This document shows positions 24,333-34,836 of a DNA stretch of 64,000 bases, piece by piece. The position numbers and the translations under genes were made by a program. The notes beneath the pieces are model-generated. The model was given only the letters and a program-made list of their open reading frames with translations, made no database searches and was not told the DNA's origin. This DNA is from Pardosa pseudoannulata. Its lineage: Eukaryota; Arthropoda; Arachnida; Araneae; Lycosidae. Position 1 is the first letter of the stretch; each line of letters opens with the position of its first letter. Location of the stretch: assembly GCA_032207245.1 (NCBI GenBank), contig CM063504.1, forward strand, positions 20,413,426-20,477,425, given 5' to 3'.

Positions 24333-25530
24333 AAAAACTGATATGATGGTCGTTTAATTTTTGGTTTCAGATTCGGTTCGAGGCACTGCATTCTGTTTTC
24401 TACCCTCTCTCAACGCCAGACAAGGGTTTAATACCAGCATTTATTCTGCCTACTTTGTTCGATATCGAAAGTTCATGGACTCGAATCCCACTGCTAGCAT
24501 CGATGTCCGCAGTGTTCGGAATGGGCTTTAACAATAAATTTCTGTCTCATTAGTCTTCCTATAACTAAAAGTACACCGTAATGTTCAAAATCGAATCTAA
24601 CAGCTACAATAGGATGCTAGCTGATCGGTAGGACACTGCCGTGGGTTACTGACGTAGTTGTTAGCAGTCATTCAGAATCAGCTTTATGTCGTAATGTCTT
24701 TAACCGTTGTGTAACATAAAATAATACCCCCAGCGCTGCAAAGCTAAAATTGTAAAATTTTCATGTTATTGTTAACATTAAAGATGTTACTGCTTAAAAT
24801 TTACTAACCATTTATTGAATCTAATATTTGTAAAGTGCGAGATTTTTTGTTGTATGTAATTAATTATTTTTCTTCAGGGTTTTTGATTTCGAAAAATACA
24901 AATTTTAGGGTTTTTTACCTAGAGGGACAATCACTCCTGTAATTAGCTAGAAATAAAATGCAAGTTGTGAAATATTGCTACAGTGTCATTACGACACCAG
25001 AGGGTTCCTAATTTTCTTTTGGGCCCAAAGCCCCCATTTTGATAAATCGGTCCTTGCTAAGAACTGAGATCCTTGAAAGAGTGGAATTCCAATGTTGCGA
25101 ATGTTACATAACATTTATTTAAAGACTGGTGTACTAACAAAGATTTTTGTAGTACTAATGAAATACTAATGATTGACTCTTTTGAACTTATGGGATCGCG
25201 TAGATATAGGGCTGGGAAATTTTTGCTAGGAAAAAGGCAATTAAATTCAAAATAACGAGAGCTGACCGGTCAGTGAAGGAAAAAGGGCTACCTGAATGCC
25301 TCCGAAAGTATATAAATAATAAGTATATACATTATATAAGTATATACATTAATCAATACGTTATATCAAACTGATAAAATATGTCATGCTTAGTTGTAGA
25401 AACAGCAAAAAGCTAGATTTCATGCTAGACAACTAATCAGGTGATAAGAAATGTAAAAGACAAATATATTCATTGTATGAACTAGATTTGTCAAAATCCG
25501 ATAGAAGGTGAAAAAAAAAATCGAGTCATT
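24333..25530. other. Unassigned CpG-bearing stretch, possible SINE debris
   Basis: Near 24610-24640 TAGCTGATCGGTAGGACA resembles a tRNA D-arm (A box). On the other strand near 24480-24495 GGGATTCGAGTCC resembles a B box. They do not belong to one unit in one orientation. No coding region was recognised. Confidence 0.3.
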
Positions 25531-25567
25531 CATTAAAGGATACACCTGGTGGTGTATCCTTTAATGA
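25531..25567. repeat. Near-perfect palindrome, 16-bp arms, TGGT loop
   Basis: CATTAAAGGATACACC at 25531-25546 is followed by TGGT and then its exact complement GGTGTATCCTTTAATG at 25551-25566, with one more pair possible outside. It can form a long hairpin. A second strong hairpin lies 40 bases to the right. Confidence 0.85.
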
Positions 25568-25606
25568 TGTCATGAGGATAGACCACCAGAGTCGATTTCT
25601 TGGTCC

Positions 25607-25633
25607 TTCCTACTGCCAAATTGGCAGTAGGAA
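25607..25633. repeat. Palindrome with 13-bp arms
   Basis: TTCCTACTGCCAA and its complement TTGGCAGTAGGAA face each other around a single A at 25620. Together with the hairpin at 25531 it suggests the end of a structured mobile element. Confidence 0.85.
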
Positions 25634-25774
25634 AGGTTGACGACTGCCTACAGTGGCAAAATGGCAAAATTTTGTTCATTCATAAAACAATATTTTGTAA
25701 ATCTGAATTAGTATTAGTAATCGTGGTTTTCTTTCGAAAAATTTTAAAGGTTTTTTAAAACCTGTCAAAGCTGC

Positions 25775-25796
25775 TTTTTTTTTGTGGGGGGGGGGG
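25775..25796. repeat. T9-GT-G11 homopolymer junction
   Basis: A T-run changes into a G-run with one G-T interruption, like the junctions at 5842, 8039 and 61369. Confidence 0.8.
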
Positions 25797-25797
25797 T

Positions 25798-26010
25798 ATG
25801 TGTGTCCAGGGCGTCGAGAACTCTAGTGCCGGTCTTGACACAACACTAATGAATGAAACATATGCAGAAATAATTTTTCTAGCACTGTTATGGATCATTC
25901 TTTGTATTGTAACAAATATTTCAAAAAGGAGAAAAAATAATGAAAATCTTTTAAGAAACAATAAGAATATGTTCATACTGTGCTCTGAAAATGAAACCGA
26001 AACATCCTGA
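25798..26010 (+). CDS. Orphan small ORF with one membrane-like segment (doubtful)
   Basis: Seventy codons from an ATG. There is a hydrophobic stretch (AEIIFLALLWIILCIVTNI), then a basic cluster (KRRK) and a polar tail, the look of a single-pass type I or tail segment. No homologue is recognised. It begins directly beside a G-run and could equally be chance or an exon starting after the CCAG at 25806-25809. Coding status is unproven. Confidence 0.15.
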   Translation: MCVQGVENSSAGLDTTLMNETYAEIIFLALLWIILCIVTNISKRRKNNENLLRNNKNMFILCSENETETS

Positions 26011-26800
26011 ACTAAGATGAAATCATCGATTTATTTATGGACGCTAAATCATAGAGAGTTCCATAAATTTATTCACTTTTTAATATAATACATAAGTATA
26101 ATGTTGCTAGAGTTTAATTTTTTAAATTATAAGTTCATTCTGAATATATGCTACAAAAAAAGAAATTCGCTTACATATTTCCCACATACATTTGGTAGGA
26201 AGGAACGCAAGCCACATTTATGCTAAGGGTGCGAAAGGACCTAGTTTGTGTCCTGGAAAAAAATAGTGATCTCATGATATGAGGTGCGAAAAATTATTGA
26301 AAGATGTATATTTTTATCGAGCATTCGATGCAAAAATCTTGCCTTGTAAATACAAACAGTTTTCATACTCAATAAATGTAAATTTCCACAACGTTGGATT
26401 TCGCTTTCTTTTAAGGAGTCATGGCTGCACCACGATTAACCCAATAAGCTCGAGTGATTCAAATAATAGGGCTAATTTCCCGTGTAATCGGGGGAAAAAT
26501 TCCGCAGATTATATATATACTCTTTTTTTTTTAATTATTTTGTGCCAGGCTCATTTTTTAATTGTTCGTTTAAATTTACAATAGCTTTTAATTCACATTA
26601 TAATGTTTGGTATTCACATTGCATAAGCAAATTTTGCTGCAATTGCTAATCAGAGTATCAACAATCCGTCATTTTAATGTGAGTAAAACACTTTTTTGCT
26701 CTCTTTCTATTTGTAAAGCTGTTTTACTTTGTTGCCAATGCTAGTTGCAATTCGTTGGTTTTCTCTCAACATTAACGGGAAAGTTCCCTGGATATAATTT

Positions 26801-26994
26801 TCTTAAGACAAATTTAGGGATGCTACCAAATTGCGGTCGTGATATGCCAAAGTCTACTTCGCGTCATAATGACGTGAGGAGTAGACAAAGATAGGAATTT
26901 GGTACCAAAAATTCTTGTCTATGGAGACTTCTGACGGTAAAGTCGTCTGTGGCATATCTCAACCTCAATAGGGTAGCACTAGAAGAACTTAAGA
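26801..26994. mobile_element. Fold-back MITE-like element
   Basis: The arms 26820-26859 and 26940-26979 are inverted copies (about 31 of 40 identical; shared TGCTACC, ATTG, GATATGCCA). The pairing extends to TCTTAAG at 26801-26807 and CTTAAGA at 26988-26994. Inside are two further palindromes: GTCTACT...CGTCAT-A-ATGACG...AGTAGAC (26852-26885) and GAATTTGGTACCAAAAATTC (26894-26913). No coding sequence. The whole unit can fold on itself. The superfamily is unknown. Confidence 0.6.
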
Positions 26995-28101
26995 ATTTTA
27001 TGTAAGCTCAAAATCTACTTTTTGGCAATCATTCTTAAGACAACCATTCAATCAAATCTGGCAATCATTCTTATTGTAGAAGTGTATCTTCTGAACGAAA
27101 ATGAGGGATTCGAAAACGTGGGATGGACTGGATAAGTTGCTTATAGCAACCTTTTGGAAGGGTATAGTTGTTATAGCTTGCTACGTATTTTCATTTTGGC
27201 GCTTAGGATAATTCATTCATCTACAAAATTCATTTCTTAAATTACTAGGAGAAATGTGTTTGTTTTCATAGTATATGAATCAAGTATGCAAATTTTTACG
27301 CCAAGGCAAGTCTACTTGCCCTTTATATCGATTCCAGTATTGTACAAAGCCTGGCAGAAGCAGTGTCATGATACCAACGAACAACAGTTTCATATCCATG
27401 GTAGTAATTAGTTAGACATATCGGACATATTAAGGTACTGCTTTTAGTTGATTTATGACAAACTATTGTAAAATCGCATTAGAAAATTATTATTATTCGT
27501 TTAAGTAACAAATGACAAAGTTGTTATTCAAATAATTCAAATTCATATAAATTAGAATTCAAAATTCTAAACGAATTATCTCTTATAGAAGCACCAAATT
27601 ATGTTTTAGATCCTTTTCGGTAGCTTTCAACTTCGTATCTTTCAGTTTGCTTAATACTGCGTTAAACCTGTTACTGACATACAAAACTAAAAACATGGAT
27701 TATAATATATTTTAAAGAACCTTTGTCTCTAAAGCCTGATTAGCTAATTAATAAGTGCTTATTGAGACAGAACACATGAGATGGGGATCAATAAATAAAA
27801 TATACTCCATATGATTTATGATTGTTTTTCACTGATTATTTATATTTAGAAATCTCTAGGAAAGAAACATCAAGTTGACTAAAAATCTTTCGAAGTTAGA
27901 AAGAATGTAACTAGAAAAACGAATCTATTTACGATAAGTTTTTTATACTGTGATCGAGCAATATTCATATTCCCCGAAAGTTAAATTTTGAACTACTAAT
28001 CAATCATAATTTTTCTAGATGCGGGAGAGAAGTCGCTAGATTAGCCACAAGAAATAAGCAGGCCTAAAATTTTTAATGTTACCTCAAAATACTTTTCTGT
28101 G

Positions 28102-28129
28102 ATTGGTTCGACAATCTAACTGTGGGCGG
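28102..28129 (+). promoter_or_regulatory. Candidate promoter motifs (inverted CCAAT and GC box)
   Basis: ATTGG at 28102-28106 and GGGCGG at 28124-28129 lie in a locally CpG-bearing segment (about 27.95-28.38 kb). That segment sits at the edge of the CpG-poor region that holds the zinc-finger exon array. A promoter is possible but rests only on motifs and composition. Confidence 0.2.
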
Positions 28130-28463
28130 TACTACGCTTGAACGATAAATAATTGTTTCATTCTATAGATTTGTTGCTTACCTGAAAATTTCTAAATTTT
28201 TTTTTTCAAATTGTGTGTTGACGTTTGATTTATTAAAGTCTTTGAATTTTATATTACTGCTTCGCGTATTCACCCTGTTTGTTGTGGTCTTCTCCATGGA
28301 TAGTTGTATGAATTTGTTTTTCCTGAAATATTCGTGAATGTGAATTTATAAACATTTTTAGCGGTAAAACGAAATTGATCTGATAGTACTATAGAACAAT
28401 GTAAATTATATTCTTAGTCTTATATTTTATTCTTTAAAGTCTAGCTTCTTTTTTCTATAAACT

Positions 28464-28502
28464 ATGGATTTCTTTGCATTGATTAGTGAATCAATATTCA
28501 AT
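28464..28502 (+). CDS. Candidate first-exon fragment with splice donor (doubtful)
   Basis: ATG at 28464 opens 13 codons (MDFFALISESIFN) that end exactly at a consensus donor, GTAAGT at 28503-28508. Splicing here would be phase 0, which does not fit the phase-1 acceptors of the array, so it is not simply their upstream exon. It may be chance. Confidence 0.15.
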
Positions 28503-28617
28503 GTAAGTTAAATAAGACATTTTCTTTTTGGAATTACTTTATTTTCAATCCGAGCTGGCGCTTTAAACCTTGTTGACAAAATGATCAACTGTAATTGCAA
28601 TGATTTCCTCATATGTG

Positions 28618-28642
28618 TTTTTTTTTTTTTTTTTTTTTTTTT
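28618..28642. repeat. Poly(T) tract
   Basis: Uninterrupted run of about 25 T. Confidence 0.9.
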
Positions 28643-31282
28643 ATTATGTTTTCAGTATATATTTCTAGTCAAGAAAAATTTGTATCTTAAGCATTTTATT
28701 TTGTACCTAAAACTAGTATTTTCTTTTCAAATAAATTTTTGTGGAAACGTTTGTCATTATTTTCAAATATGCATAGTTTTTATTATAATAAAGTAATACT
28801 TGAGTCTGCTTTTATCATTCGTAAAATTTTAATTTAAGTAATGATGTAACAAAAATTCATCTTTTTGTGTAGATTTATTTTGTATACATATTTCTGTAAA
28901 TGTATCATCTAAAAGATATAGGTTAAAATCAGATACACATAGTATGAATGATTTCTTTGGTGCTATGATGTTTTATGTTATAAGCTCATAATAAATTAGA
29001 TATCTTGCAATGAATAATTTGTTTTATGTATTACAAGTTTATCTGGGAGATTTTCTATTGTACAATAGTATCTCATTTATTGACTCTTTTTATGCTGCAG
29101 ATATTTTCCCCTACTCTTTATAAAGTATTTTACTTCTGTTTCTATATGCAATTCTTTGTAATTATACAATAGGCCCTAATTTTTATATTGCATTTATACC
29201 ACTATCTTTTCAATTTTATTTTCACATTATTCTAGATAAAACAATTTTTAGTAAAATTGTGTTTACATTGGTCAATTTTATAAGGTAACCAAGTTGTAGA
29301 AAAATGTTGATTTTTACTTTAAAGCTCACTCATTTTTTATAAACTGTGTGTATTAAGTGTTGTAAAGGAAGCACTACACTTTTCTGCTCCTCTTTTTAAT
29401 ATAATTTTATTAGAGTAAATCACTATTACTTTAAAAGTATACATGTTCCAACATGGTTTGGAATCGGGTATTCAACATACATGGTAATGCTTGGTTTGTA
29501 AGTGGTTCCTGTTAAGTAAGAATTTATAATTGTATTAGTATGCTCTGTGCTAGTAAAAGTAAAAATATCAAGGGATATCCTGTTCTGAGGGAACACCATG
29601 GTAATTTCAATTGATTTGTATCAAACAAAAGGGAAATAACTTTGAGTTTTTCTCATTTGGTAATTACTTAAAAATGCTTATTGTAAATTTTTTTAAAATA
29701 ATTTATAATTGTGGGTTGTTGTAATGTAGATATAACTATCCTAGATAGAAATAATTTTACATTAAAGGGAGAAGGAAATAGGATCTTCGAATGTGAAATG
29801 CCTGAAGTGAATAAAATTTTTATTTAGACTTTAAAACCGTTTTCAGAAAGAGGGTATATCAGTTTAAGTCATTATGTAGATAAATTTTCTTAGAACAAAT
29901 ATTTAATACAATAGCTAAACAATTTGTGAGATTTGATGAGTGTTAATAAATCTTAGTTTCTAACAATATTGATATGCTGTGGAGGAAAACAACTGAAAAA
30001 TTTCTGTCTATTATATACAAAATAGATTGACTTGAAAAAAAAAATGGAAAGTCAGACTACAGATAGTTTAGGTGACATCATATAAACCAGTAAACATAAA
30101 CATGTACAGAAATTAGTAATAGAAAAGTATAGATATTTTTTCAGCAGGCTAACTTCAAAAATGGCATACAAACTTCTGAATAGTTCATTTGCCATGTTAT
30201 ATAGTCTAAGGTGGGACAATGTACTTAATATGATTTTTTTTATTATTGAAAATCCTTGAACTTTTAAAGTATTTTCTGCTGTGTATATACTTATATTTAT
30301 TAATAATAGTAGTCACACATGAGGTAAATAATTTACTATTTACTTTGTCTTTAATGTTGTTTTCTCAACTGTTAAATTCTCCTTTTTCACTGATACAGAT
30401 TTAAAAAAACCCAACCATTTTCTATTTGAAATTATCTATTACATTCTAAAGTTTAAGAATATTTTCTGTTTCATTAGTTAATATTTTGTGTATATATAAT
30501 AATTATAATCCAATTTATTTTATATAGGTAATTTTTGACAACTTCTTGAAATGCCAAATAATTTAATGATCAATATATATGCAATACTGTTTGGTATGAT
30601 TCAAAAGTGTTTTATTGAATAACTACTGTGAAAACCAGCAAATATCTTTTGGTGTCCAGAATTTGATATTGACCAAGAACTTTGTATACCGACTAGCACT
30701 TAGAGAGATTGGTTCAATTTTAAAAATAAGAATCCCTCTAAGAGATAAGTGTATTTTCCTGGTAAATATGGGCTGTTTATATTATATTTTCTTACAGTTT
30801 AAGGTTATTTTAATTTATTTTAACTTCCTGCATTATGTAATTTTATTTTGCATTTCAAAAATTACAAATTTGGCAATTTTTGAAAATATTTTATAAGTAA
30901 CCACCAAAATGTTACCAAGGGATAGAATATATAATTTTCTAATATTTTTTGGAGTGATTTAAATGCAAATGAGAATACAAATGATACAAATGTACTACCT
31001 TATAGATTTAAACAGTTAAAATGTTAGTTTCTCAGGTCTTTCTAAGGTGAGGATTATATTCCTCACCTTAAAATAAAAAGGAAATGAGAGTCATATAGTA
31101 TATTTTGGAAATATTTATTAAAGTCCTTTTTAAACTTAAATTTAAATATTTTATATTTAGAGCATATAAGAAAGATGATCAACAATAAAACATTGGAAGA
31201 CTAAACTGAAATTGTAATTAATTAATATTAGTTAGGCAATCCAATTATTTTTAGGTATTATAACTGCATTTAAATTCAAGAG

Positions 31283-31285
<3 letters not shown>

Positions 31286-31315
<30 letters not shown>
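31286..31315. repeat. (TA)n microsatellite
   Basis: About 15 TA units. Confidence 0.9.
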
Positions 31316-31317
<2 letters not shown>

Positions 31318-31841
31318 TATGAGAGATAAAACTACAACATGTATTAAGATTGAAGATGTGAAAGCCTTTCTAGAATTAAAGTATCGTGATTTGACAATTT
31401 TAAAGAATATAGTATGTTAGTTAAACCTCCATTTATGCAGTTTGGAGTAATTTTTGTTGCATCAAAATTTATACAAAGCTTTTAATAATGCATATATAAC
31501 CAGCAATATACATATATAACCAGTTGAGTATATGTGCTTAATTACAGAAATTTTGTATATATCAAACTAAGTAGTCAATATTGTCCTCTCGTTTGTCAGA
31601 TGTTATTCTGTAAATTTTAATTAAAAAGACTGTTAAAACTTTTTTAATAAATGCAAAAGTGTGCATAAGCTAACTTTTTGTCAATTAAAACATACTTCTG
31701 TCCTACCTTCCATGAAGTTAAATTAAAAAAAAAATCCTTTCATGGTACTTATATGCAACCTAATATGAACATATATTCCAATATGAACATTTACTCTAAA
31801 TATGAATGCCATGTGCATAAGGATCTAATATTAAAGCTGCA

Positions 31842-31985
31842 AGTGTTAGTTTCCCATACAAGTGTTATTTTTCTTTTCTTTCTTCAAAATCTCATGCATA
31901 CAGTGAACTTCTTCTAGTTTTGAATATTAAGTGTCCAAAATTTCATTAAGATCAAAATAAAACTGTAGAATTGTATGTATTACAT
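31842..31985. repeat. Dispersed repeat, copy 1
   Basis: GCATACAGTGAACTTCTT, AAGTGTCCAAAATTTCAT and AGATCAAAATAAAACTGTA occur in the same order as in copy 2 at 32222-32330. Such ends (AAAATTTCATCA...AAACTGTA) resemble 3' ends of arthropod retroelements, but the family is not identified. Confidence 0.45.
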
Positions 31986-32221
31986 ACTTATCTGTAAGTG
32001 AAGATAGACATTTTTTTAATTTATCAAAAGGCTTGAATTTAACCTATTGGCAACTTTGTTGTAATAGCAGAAATTAGCAAAACACAACTTTTTCTCCCTT
32101 CTATACTTATTTAGCTCTATAGGGAGTGACAAACAAATGGACTGATGATGTGTATCTGAAATGAGTGATGTACAATGAACCATTATAAAAGCCTTGAGTT
32201 TTAGATTCATTGGAGGTAGTT

Positions 32222-32330
32222 TCTCAAAATATGCATGCAGTAAACTTCTTGTTTTAAAAGTTAAGTGTGCAACATTTCATCATGATCAGAATAAAACTGT
32301 ATATTACTATGAACTACACACAGACAGACA
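32222..32330. repeat. Dispersed repeat, copy 2
   Basis: It matches copy 1 (GCATGCAGTAAACTTCTT, AAGTGTGCAACATTTCAT, GATCAGAATAAAACTGTA) and ends in an ACACACAGACAGACAC stretch. The two copies are about 380 bases apart in direct orientation. Confidence 0.45.
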
Positions 32331-33292
32331 CTATTCTTTGTCTAGATGTTTTTAACAGCAATGGCTGCATTGTTAAATGCTATTGAAAAAGTCTTGGAGA
32401 CTGGCTAGTAACTGAAGTATAATTACAAGAAGATCTTCTAATATTGAACTTAAGAAGAGATTTCATTGTAGTTGCTCAGCAGATATTGGTTATGAGCATA
32501 TTTTTTACTTATATACATTAGTAATCGAAGCATTTAACGATAAATATATATTTTAAATAACCATGGTAGGGTTTTAATTAAGCTTTGTTTAATAGGCATT
32601 ATAAAATTTACAGCAATACATAAAAATTAATAACTAGCATGTGTAATTGATTATTATTTGTTACAATGTAGTTATTTTCATCAGTATATTATCATAATCA
32701 GATTTATGTTTATGATTAGGTGAATCAGAAGATGGTATTTTCTCTTGAAGTAAAATAAATGGAGCTGAAGATTCATTCCATTTGTAAAGAAGTAATTTTA
32801 ATTTTGAAAAGAATTACAATTAAAAACATTTGTAAAATTTTTTTATTTTTGATAGAAAAAATGTGCTGAGTCCTCACTTCAATGTTTTTATATCCTTTTT
32901 AGTATATTGAGAATCTCCCCAGGGATTTTTCATATTGTAATTAATCCTCAGAGTATGCTCATTGAAGAAGCTTAGCTGTGTATTACTATTTTACATTTTA
33001 AATTTTTCCTTTTTCTCCTCTTATATTCATTTTATTACAATTTCATATTTTAATAATTTTACTTTTTAATTTTTTCCTTCCTTAACTAAATCTATTACTT
33101 TTAGTGCCAAGGAAAGAAATTGTTAAACAAGTGGATTTAATCTTGCTTAAAACACTCAGGAAAGATACAAAGTTGTGATAGTTTAGTAAGGGGTGATTTC
33201 TTATGTATATTGAATGTACTAAGTGATTACAATTCAAATTAGTATCCTGTTTTATCCATTCTCACTTTTTCAATCTAGAGCAATTAAAAAAG

Positions 33293-33317
33293 AAAAAAAA
33301 AAAAAAAAAAAAAAAAA
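33293..33317. repeat. Poly(A) tract
   Basis: Run of about 25 A, followed by GGGAAGGG. Confidence 0.9.
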
Positions 33318-33772
33318 GGGAAGGGTAAGTAAGAAAAAAGAATAGAACTACAAATATCTTAGCCTTCACTTATTGTAATTTTGTTTACTAACATTTTATA
33401 GAAATAATTTGAAATGCTTGACTGGGAAACTAATAAAAATTATATAAAAATTACTAACATCTGTTCAATTATAAATTTTAATAAATTGTTACAATGAATA
33501 GAATACACCTTTTTTTTAAATTAAGAAAAGTTGATTTGTTACTTTAATTTTAAAAATATCTATTAAGGCAATTATTAATTTGTTCAGGATTGACAGATAA
33601 AGTGCTTCCCCAGGCCTACATAATCTATAAATATATGCACACGCAAAACCAGTTGATTTTCTTATTGAATGTAATTGTACTGACAACATTATGAATTCAA
33701 TTTAATATTCTGAAATTTACAGTTTATATTCATCAATAGTATCTAAATGTTCTATAACAAATTTTTTTTGTG

Positions 33773-33777
<5 letters not shown>

Positions 33778-33808
<31 letters not shown>
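33778..33808. repeat. Poly(A) tract
   Basis: Run of about 31 A. No SINE or LINE body was recognised beside it. Confidence 0.9.
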
Positions 33809-33810
<2 letters not shown>

Positions 33811-34836
33811 TGGGATTTTAAATGTTTTGTGTTAACTAAAAGGGTTTCATCTTATAATATTTATAATCACCACCAGAAAAAATTGAATGTTTTAAAATTT
33901 GATCAAATTAAATGTAATACTTGAATCCTTAATACTACTTGATATCTCCTAGCAAATTTTATAAATTTAATGAATTAAATAAATAAATGTTTGCCAGTCA
34001 TTTGTACTTAATTTGTTTTCACTATTTATTCACATAATTGAATATATTTTCGTGTGGCTTGAATAATCTGATTAACTGCTGCTTGAATTAGAAAAGTCAC
34101 TTTCTCCCATTTTACTATTTGATTCATTCATCTATTTAAAAATCTCTTTCTCCCTTAGGTATTTTACTCTTTTTTGCCATGATGCCTAAAATAAAACTAA
34201 CCTAAAATAAGTAACACATTATCTAGCAAGCTCCAAACTGCAAATGATAATTATAGTCCCACCTCTATTAAATAAACATTCCATATTTAACCCTCTCTGT
34301 CAAAATATAAACATCCAATCATAAATCAGAGCCCTTGAGAAGAATTGAACACATTTATTTGAAGAGATCTTTTCATTTTATATTTTTCTAGTTGAAACTC
34401 AGGTCTTTCATTTATTTCCTTTTTTTATTTGGCCTCTGCACTAAGTTTTATTAACAGAAGATAATTCTAATTATTTTGATAACAATATTGAGAATTGCAG
34501 GTAGGTTTAGTTACTTTGATCAATAAGCTTTCTATGATTATAATTTACTGCATTTTCACTAAGCCTATTCAAATTCATTAATTTCAAGCACACTCTAAAT
34601 GGCTTCAGAAATATAAATCAGATGTGAGATTTCAATAGGTAATAGGTTTTAAGTTATCTACTTCCTCCTATGATTAATATCTTTCACAGTACTATATTTT
34701 AGTAAATAAAACTTTTATTAAAAATTTTTCATACAATAATCGTTATTAATATAATACCATCACATAGATTTGTCACAGTTTTGATTTATAGCTAAATATA
34801 ACTAATATATGATTTTGGTAATCAAATAAAAATATA

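Larger units (their letters stand above)
28509..34836. other. Long AT-rich non-coding stretch
   Basis: No domain-bearing frame was found. It contains T25 at 28618-28642, (TA)n at 31286-31315, A25 at 33293-33317, A31 at 33778-33808 and a duplicated repeat at 31842-31985 and 32222-32330. Confidence 0.5.

Noticed and set aside
24470..24660. tRNA-like A-box and B-box words
   Set aside because: The two boxes are on opposite strands and do not make one polymerase III unit. No cloverleaf could be drawn.
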